This document shows positions 56,767-64,000 of a DNA stretch of 64,000 nt, one piece after another. The notes beneath the pieces are model-generated. The model worked only from the letters and a program-made list of their open reading frames with translations. It searched no databases and had not been told where the DNA came from. The DNA is from Kalaharituber pfeilii (lineage: Eukaryota > Ascomycota > Pezizomycetes > Pezizales > Pezizaceae). The number at the start of each line of letters is the position of its first letter. Positions within the stretch are counted from its first letter, which is position 1. The position numbers were made by a program, and so were the translations under genes. The DNA is taken from assembly GCA_015179045.1 (NCBI GenBank), contig WHUZ01000009.1:1364001-1428000 (forward strand), in the 5' to 3' direction.

Positions 56767-57177
56767 CACTTTTCCCTTGCTATACCGGATGCTCTCAGGC
56801 TGCTACATTCCGTTCCCATACAAAACCCTCTTGCTATACCGGACGCACGAAGAATACTGGACCGGACAAGAATTGTCAGGCACTTAACCCCCTGTCTCCA
56901 TACAAATAATACTTGCTATACCGGATACACTAATACTTACTTATGTCCGATCTTGGCTGCCCCCACTTTTGCATTCACCTTGAACATGCTTACTAAACTT
57001 AACTTTACATAATTAAATTAGGTTGCCATTGTCGATCTACTTCCCAATTAGGCAATTACATTATTTTTGCTGCCACCCTATTGTATTTCTGCCAAGCATT
57101 TTATTTTATAACGGACCCTTGCTATACCGGACGAAAAGGGCCGGATTTTACAGATCCGGTATAGCAAGGGAAAACTG
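56767..57177. mobile_element. Internally deleted pogo-like element, 411 bp
   Basis: Ends CACTTTTCCCTTGCTATACC and GGTATAGCAAGGGAAAACTG are inverted with one mismatch, flanked by TA (56765-56766, 57178-57179). CTTGCTATACCGGA recurs four times inside. Left and right ends align with the 727-bp element at 15973-16699 (reverse orientation), so this copy has lost about 300 bp of the interior. Confidence 0.78.
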
Positions 57178-57179
57178 TA

Positions 57180-58950
57180 GTCCGAACGATGTTGTATATA
57201 TAATATATGGGATCATAATTCCTCGCACGTTAACGTCGGTCCCGTTAACAACTAACCAGAATAGATCATGCTATCCTTCGTTATTGCAATAGATGTGTGC
57301 AATCACCAACTATACTTGTGCTCAGAGTAGGAAGCAATAATAGAGTCACCTGATACAGTGGACACATGGTCAATACGTTATCATCTTTCACTAACCGTGC
57401 GCTACTATGTTCATGGTGCTGGCGCATCGAAATGTATTATAGCATCTCGGCAGCACTGGCTAATTACACATATTCTGGCATGATATATGTACGTTAAATT
57501 CCCTTTCGTCCGAGTATAGAGAAGCGAGAACATCAACCTTCTATGAGTTAACCTGTGATAATCTGCACTAATTAACTGGGAAATTCCTAGATTTGTCCTT
57601 CTAGCCCATTTATAAGGCAATCCTCTGTCCTGTATTTGTATGGGCATGGAGTTGAGATAGAGCACTAGTCTGATTAGTAGGCTGATTGAGATGATCATGC
57701 GATTAGAAACAACAAATTTGATATTGTTGCTAAATTAGGGTAACGATCACAATAGTGGTATTCATTTATTGGCTCAAGTAAGGCTACCCGCATCTCAAAC
57801 GAGTTACAATAACATCCCGACTGTTTGGTCAGCTTACTGTGCCAAGTCACCATCGGGTGCCAATGTCTAGCGATATTAGCCTGGTTGTGTATCGATTATT
57901 GTTATGATACGAGGAAATCTTGAACCCAGACGGCAACTAACCTTCGCACCGTCCATCCATAATATTTTCTCCACGCGCACACCACACCCTTGTTCACCTA
58001 ATGCTAAACACTATAGGTGTGCGTGCATGATATGATAGTATTATAGGACAGTTTATGATTTCTAGCCGGAGGGAAGCAATAAAGATACAGCCTCCTGCTG
58101 GAGGCTTCACAGGGCCTGCCTTGAGCATATGCTGGGCGCAGCGGCGGCGGATTTGCTCGTGCGTCTGTGCAAGCGACGGAACGACAATTGGGGGCTCGAA
58201 TGTTGTGATACAGGTGTGGGTGCGTACATATCACGGTGGGCGTATATCCTTGAGGCACTCACTCCTCCCTCCGCACCCTTCCCGGCCAGACAGACGAACA
58301 TTGCCTGAAGCCAATCGTTTGAGATTGAGAGATGCAACGAATGATGCCATTCACGCATGCTACAGCTAACTGGGCATATTCGAAGCTGGGTATGGTGTCT
58401 GCAGATGAGACAACGGGCCTTCGTACTCCTACATGCTGCTGCTGCACACCAGCGCAATTGCACTGCAACGCGCATGCGCCTATGGCAGGCACTATGCTGA
58501 CACCAAAATGTCCCATACCTGGGAATGAACGATAATTATACTTCTAAATTGCACAGGTTATGTTATTAGTTCAATTACAATCAGATAGCCACACGTCCGA
58601 GGCCGTTGGCGCATGTACAAATGCACTTAACCCTGGAGTTTCGCGAACTACTCCTAGATCTTGACAACCCGATCTTTATAAAGCGGCGCGCCTTGAGCTG
58701 GGCTCGCGGAATCTTTCATTAGTATCCGGCGTGACTGCGAACTTGCTCTCAACTAGTACTTGAAGCTCGTTGTTGACATAGGTGCTTCTGCACAAGCAGA
58801 TAGTAGGTGGCCGACAGTGGAAGCAGCGCAAAATCACTGACATACTAGTTGAGCAGTTCCTATTGAGTCGGGCACCGGCGGACAAGCTCACGTTTCCCCT
58901 TCTCCGAGTTTGAGCACTTCAAGTAAGGACTGTCAAGTTACAAAGTAACC
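57180..58950. other. Intergenic, no supported gene
   Basis: Short frames on both strands around 58.0-58.5 kb are shadows of one another and lack domain features. Confidence 0.4.
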
Positions 58951-60604
58951 ATGGATTCCAGCGAGGGCCCGCAGATATATCAACTTCTGGATTACATCCC
59001 AGGTGCTCCAGTTTTGGCTACCGCAAGTAACAACCCATCAACAATGAGCTCTGATTACCAGCCTACAGCAGATATAGGGACATCAACAAAGATGGAGAAT
59101 CCGGCGCCGCCAACAGGTTTAGAGTTCAGTCGCCAGTCTGGGACCTGCGAAGCCTTGTATACAGATTGTATAAGACCCAGTAACAGTCCGGTTCAGACTA
59201 CGGCTATGGTTCAGCCATTTCAAGCAACTAGTACGGTCACGGGCCATAACGCCCCTTCCACGAGTACAATCCGCACAGAAGTTGAATGTAATCATCCAAA
59301 TTACCGGCCGAAGCACTGGATCACACAGACAACAGCGAGACATGAAATTGGTGCCGGATTGTATAAGTATGGCCACATCGACCTGCTATATCCCAACCAG
59401 TACTCGCAAAACGCGGTACTTCAAGTCGGGCAAGACAGTGTTAATCTTTCTCCTCCCAGAATTTACGTCGAAAGTGGGCAAAGTGGAATCTCAAGGAGGA
59501 TGCAAACCAACATGGTGCTCGGCTCAAGCCGTCCAACGACCGAGCTGCAGTTGAGTCCTCCTACAAAGGTGACCTCAGGAACTAGCTCTCGCGGAGCAGC
59601 ACCTGAGGCTAATGAGACAACAATAGTCGATGTTGAAAACCTGCCAGGTGCCCTCGAGAAGCTAGAAAGGTTAGAGCAAATAGTGCTTGACAAGTACCAT
59701 AAACTGCAGCTCAAAAAGCAAAATTCAATTGAAACAGAACCAACCACTACAGAAACACCACCAACGCCCAACGTCCCCATAATGGCGCAAGCAATAACCT
59801 CCCCTGCGTTGGGCAGCAATATATGGATCAACAAGTGTATTCTGATTGGGCTCGGGCAAAACAGTATTAACCAATACGCATTTACAAAGCTTGTTCTTCC
59901 AAGACGCGCGGGCCAAACGGGGGAGTACCTCCGCACGGCCTGCGTTCATTGCAGCTCAAAAATTCTTTACGGTGACTTTAAACAGCCAGCCATAGGCCCA
60001 TGGCACGAGACGAAGTCCGCTTCAGCTTATATTTTCTTTCTGGAGAATCTGTTGCTCAAAGTGAGTGACTCTCTCACTTACAATGATAGGCAAGAGTACT
60101 TGTAAGTCTGACATGCAAATCAATGAATTATAGGACCTGGGAAATATCGACTTTGTGGATAAAGATCCAACATTGGAACTTGTTGTATCAACAACTTTGT
60201 TTCAGTTGACAAATCACTACACTGAAGATCACTCTACTCCATATTACATCATATGTCATTCAGTAGACTGGGATACAATCCTAAATGCTATCTCAACCGG
60301 AATCCTTTGGTGGCAGTCGTATTTCCCGTTGAAAATAGGGGCCGACATGAATCCGATGGTAGTGTATATTCAACTCCTGAGGTACTTTCTCATTTGCAAG
60401 ATACTTCTGATAGCCGAAAGTGCAACATTTGGAGGTGAGAACTGGGGGAAACCTCTGCCCGAAAGCCCACGAACGGCTGGACAAGCGTACCTTTGCTGGG
60501 TAGGCTCCCTGATTTTCTTGTACCGTCTCAAGTCTGGATTTGGCAATACTATCGGATACTGTCCCTACCTCGAAGACCAAGGTGGATTCTCGAAAACAAA
60601 ATGA
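58951..60604 (+). CDS. Orphan protein of unknown function
   Basis: Two exons, 58951-60060 and 60134-60604, joined by a 73-nt intron with GTGAGT and TATAG sites, encode 526 residues. Residues 1-250 are Ser/Thr/Pro-rich and probably disordered, with a short coiled coil (LEKLERLEQIVLDKYHKLQL, about 232-251). Residues 285-526 look globular: NIWINKCILIGLGQNSINQY, GEYLRTACVHCSSKILYGDF, SAYIFFLENLLLK/DLGNIDF, TPYYIICHSVDWDTILNAI, MVVYIQLLRYFLICKILLIA. No known domain is recognised; the CVHC pair alone is not a zinc motif. The in-frame intron and long open frame support a real gene. Confidence 0.65.
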
Positions 60605-61631
60605 TTACTGGACTGGCTTTGATGCTCAACACGCCGCTGGGTTTTAAAAACATTCCATTTTAAACTGCCTTCCAGTGAGGGAATGATTCATTTCTGCAGT
60701 GCGGTTTCTGTTTGCTGCGCGAAGGAGTACATACTTTTGCAACGACGGGGATGAGCTTTTAGTGGATGTATTGTGTTCACGTTCTTCTATTCTCCGTTTC
60801 GTTCTCTACTGGGTGCCTTTTTGATAAATTTCTATATGGTGGGCAGCTGCGGTTTTATTACTAGCATTATTATTTGGTTGCGAACAGGTTCTTCCCAGCA
60901 CTCTCTGTTTTCAGTCCGGACAACTGCATCTACATTTTTTTACCTTGGCTTTCATAAGTACTTGAGGTTTTCATTTCTATTGGGTTGGCTTTCTGCACTG
61001 GTTGGGAGTTAAGTACATGCATCAGGAACGCATCTATTACGTAGGCGATGTGGCATTTTCCTTTTTCTTTTGAGTACTAGACATTCCGCTCTCTCTGCCT
61101 TTAAGTATTATCTGGGATTTTGTTCTCGTTGTTCAAGCTTACAGGGTTATGTACGATACTGTGGTTTGTACGATATGCAAGAGAGCTAACAATCTTAGAG
61201 CCACCACTATCGAGCCCGTCTATCGATTATTATTAGTTTCATCGTGCATATGACCCGTCGTATTCAGATTCTGTTTCTCTTTGCTTTTTATTCTTTCCGC
61301 AACCCTAACTTGCAGGGGCGTCTGGTTTGTGCTGAATGTTGATTTGCTTGTTTTTATACGTGTGAATTCTTATGCAAAATACCGGCCGGCCGGCCGGCTA
61401 GCTAGATAGTGTATAGAAATTGATATATACACTACATTAATGCGGCAGGAAGCATGATGCAGGCTGCCTAATCTAGTCATTAGCTCTCGGGTTAGTCTAG
61501 AACGCCTCGTTTACTTGACTACAGCCATGACAGGGTTGACATGATAGGAATGCGCGGAGTGCAAATCGATATCGACGTTTGACTTGGAAGTTGTTGCAGG
61601 TGGCCCGTGCACCAAGGTGATCATAAAAGTG

Positions 61632-61675
<44 letters not shown>

Positions 61676-61748
61676 TTGCTTGGTTCATTACTCGTATGCA
61701 GCCCTGCTCGGCTATGACGAGAGCTATAGAGTGGTTACCTGCAAAGGA
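60605..61748. other. Intergenic with 42-nt poly(T)
   Basis: No gene is seen. There is a CCGGCCGGCCGGCCGG run at 61383-61398. Poly(T) at about 61633-61674 is followed by GTTGCTTGGTTCATTACTCG; on the minus strand this reads CGAGTAATGAACCAAGCAAC plus poly(A), possibly another minus-strand retroposon of the short family, though no target duplication was found. Confidence 0.4.
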
Positions 61749-61855
61749 TTTCTTTTCCTTTTCGCTTATATGTAACTAACCAATCTCGCCATAGCCTATC
61801 AGGCGGCACGCGAGTAATGATATATATATATATATATAAAAAAAAAAAAAAAATT
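61749..61855 (+). mobile_element. Short poly(A) retroposon, copy 6 (type B, longest)
   Basis: The body of about 70 nt ends CTATCAGGCGGCACGCGAGT AATGAT, then a (TA)n and poly(A) tail. It is flanked by an 11-bp duplication CCTGCAAAGGA at 61738-61748 and 61856-61866. Its 3' part CGCCATAGCC..GGCGGCACGCGAGTAATGAT matches copies at 38 and 2458. Confidence 0.68.
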
Positions 61856-61866
61856 CCTGCAAAGGA

Positions 61867-63877
61867 CAAAGGAAAAAGAAAAAAAAGTGCAAAACACTCT
61901 CTCCGCTCTCAACGTAATGCCTATACCACCGCCTCTACTAACTCCCGAACTTGTCCACCTCTCCCTCCTTCGGTGCAGGCCATTTCCTTAGCTCCTCCCA
62001 CGTCGTATGTCCGGTCCATGCCAACTGCAGCACGCCTCCATTCAGTGTGCTGCTGTTTTCTCGTCTTCCTCGAGCGGATAAAGGCATTATAAGCTATCCT
62101 GTCAGATGCGAGTCAAGGGGATAATAGCTAGCTGTAAATTGGCTTATCAGAGACTACTGTCTGAGAAGCGGCTTTCGCTGATAAGGGGCCCAAGAAACCA
62201 GACCGGCCACGGAGCATCCATATCTGTACCTCATTAGGGATTGCTACTGTAGCAAGGTTCTGAGAATCTTTTGCGCCGTGATGATACAAATGACTTTACA
62301 AAGTATTTTGGGCCTGTAATTGAATGGCAAACACTTTATATCCTACCTATATAGTTGATGAAATTGGTTTACGAGATTGTGTAACTAGAGAGCCATCACA
62401 AGTATATAGGTAGAACTTAGAGATTTAACCTACGTTATAGACCACACCACTAGGGATGCTAGACCGAAGAAGTACGACATCAATTTGATGCTCATGCAAG
62501 CGTGGTAAGACTAAACCGGGGAGGAGGAACAGGAGAAGGAGGAAGTGATTTCTCTCTGTTATCTTGATATATCTAGACAAGGTTGCAATTGCAATCCTGC
62601 GCTACTTGTGGAGCTGTTGAGGGCAGCGGCTGGCATGCCACGGTTGCAAATTTGCCAATCCATTGGGCCGCTAAGGCTTAAAGTGTGGATACCAGGCCAA
62701 TTACGCCTGCATGCGGTCATCCTGCATGTGAGTAATATATGCTTAGGCACATATGTATATTACCTCTATGCCCTTTGCAAGCAAGCTTGAAGCAAAGGCA
62801 ACAGTTGTACTTCACATACTTCGCTTGTTAAGGTATTTAAGCTATTAGATACCCAATGCGTAACGAACTATCAGCGCTTGCAAAAGGATCACTTCTGTAC
62901 CAGTACAAATTGCATGGCGACTTGGAGGCGGGGTATGCTTCCAAACCTGCAAATTACCATCAACTTTTCAAGCGGACTGAGACTTTGAATGCACCCAGCC
63001 CGTCCCTCTCTCCTCACTCTTCTCTTCCTCCTCTCTATTTTCAACTGTGATCAACTGTGCTATTCCAATTAGCTTGACTTTTTTTTTTGGGTTCAGCACT
63101 AGTACGCAGCCCTGCTTGTTGTGTGGCTTATTGCATTCTTTTCTATTGGTGCTGTTACTGTTGTTATCTCCACATGAGTTTTATGGCTTGAAGGCAAACC
63201 TGCACTAATCTTTGTTTTTCGCTTACTGAAGCTTCATTGTTATACCTTGTACATTTTGGACTCTTGTCGCCCTTCATTATTCATGTATATCAGTCAGAGT
63301 CTCTTGCGAGTCTTCATTCAATATGCGAAATTAGGTTGATACATAATTATCGATTTTTCTTCACTGCTGGATATGACGAGAGCTATATATGTCTAGCTAC
63401 TAGCTTGACATGTTTCTTCAATAAACTTTGTCTACACTGCTAGCACCATGTCTGAGTCTTGCTGTAAAAACTCTCCAAAGCTTTTCTTTCATGTTCGCTC
63501 TTTCTAGACCTTATGCTGAACCCTACTGTCCAATCTAGCGTGTGTGAGTCAGCATGTCAGGCAACTCCTATCTATAAAGGAACGAACCTTGAAATGTTCA
63601 TGTATATGTCCACAGGCATTGGAATCAGGACGCGTACCTCAGATATGGGTTCTGGTGCCGGGCACTCTGGTGGCCCCGGTGGACTAAGGTTCCGGCATCC
63701 GAATCCCACGCTGCCGATAAAGCCATTGCACAATGCCCCAGACGTCATTTCTGACATTACAATGTGCGGGTATGTCGGCGTCAGAACATTGTAGTTGTCG
63801 TTTACCTTCTTCTGTTCAAGGAGCTTTGTCCCCCTGCCATAGGCTGGCAGTCTGATAGTTTAGTCAATGTACATAGT
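61867..63877. other. Intergenic, no supported gene
   Basis: No supported gene. The phrases ACGCAGCCCTGCT (63105) and TATGACGAGAGCTATA (63371) echo 61700-61727, indicating a dispersed repeat of unknown type. Confidence 0.4.
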
Positions 63878-63892
63878 AGTATTCACATTTAC

Positions 63893-63947
63893 CCTGCCGC
63901 GCTGCAAGCGGGGTTACGTGATGTAAAAAAAAAAAAAAAAAAAAAAA
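63893..63947 (+). mobile_element. Short poly(A) retroposon, copy 7 (type A)
   Basis: A 31-nt body, CCTGCCGCGCTGCAAGCGGG continuing to TTACGTGATGT, plus a poly(A) tail. It is flanked by a perfect 15-bp duplication AGTATTCACATTTAC at 63878-63892 and 63948-63962. This is the clearest example of the family in the window. Confidence 0.8.
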
Positions 63948-64000
63948 AGTATTCACATTTACGTACAATCAACACAAAGATCCAACCCCAATGTCGTCAT

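Noticed and set aside
1..64000. tRNA or rRNA genes
   Set aside because: No GGTTCGANTCC-type B box with a matching acceptor stem and no rRNA-like segment was seen by eye; a tRNAscan-SE or Rfam run would be decisive.

Overview
The window is nuclear DNA of a filamentous ascomycete (Pezizomycotina). The evidence is short introns (about 57-110 nt, mostly GTATGT/GTAAGT...YAG) and fungal families: Zn2Cys6 regulator, SAT4-type membrane protein, MET2, ERG2, RAM2-type prenyltransferase, EMP24. Gene density is low (about one per 4 kb) and the long intergenic stretches carry many small transposon remnants and poly(A)/poly(T) tracts. This would fit a repeat-rich genome such as a truffle or other Pezizales, but that placement is inference; no rRNA or other marker is present.

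Layout. 1-4.7 kb: repeat-rich left end with satellite-like units, a roughly 2.7-kb imperfect palindrome, short poly(A) retroposons and MITEs. 4.8-6.9 kb: FAD monooxygenase (-). 9.9-13.2 kb: GILT-like thiol reductase (+) converging on the protein farnesyl/geranylgeranyltransferase alpha subunit (-). 15.97-16.70 kb: pogo-like element. 18.4-31.6 kb is a gene-rich block: HMG-CoA lyase (+), EMP24 p24 cargo receptor (+), transglutaminase-fold protein (-), an 88-residue predicted mitochondrial membrane protein (-), signal peptide peptidase (+), homoserine O-acetyltransferase MET2 (-), sterol C-8 isomerase ERG2 (-). 32.8-34.4 kb: lineage-restricted nuclease-like gene beside a second pogo-like element. 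37.9-40.0 kb: SAT4/PTH11-like membrane protein. 42.9-45.2 kb: fatty-acid-hydroxylase and EBP/EXPERA proteins (both +). 46.9-51.7 kb: large Zn2Cys6 transcription factor (+) and SCP2 sterol carrier (-). 54.8-55.5 kb: BAG-domain co-chaperone (-). 56.8-57.2 kb: third pogo-like element. 58.9-60.6 kb: orphan protein (+). The right end has more short poly(A) retroposons.

Several genes concern sterol and lipid metabolism (ERG2, EBP-like, hydroxylase, SCP2, HMG-CoA lyase, prenyltransferase alpha), but they are scattered and on both strands. I see no biosynthetic cluster.

Two observations matter most. First, a family of tiny retroposons (body about 22-45 nt in most copies, plus a poly(A) tail) occurs in at least seven copies, most with target-site duplications of 7-15 bp. 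Second, three conserved genes each read correctly only if one base is added, at four sites in all, and a fifth site in the SAT4 gene is ambiguous. Every site needs the same sign of change and most lie in G/C runs, which points to base-calling deletions in the assembly rather than pseudogenes.
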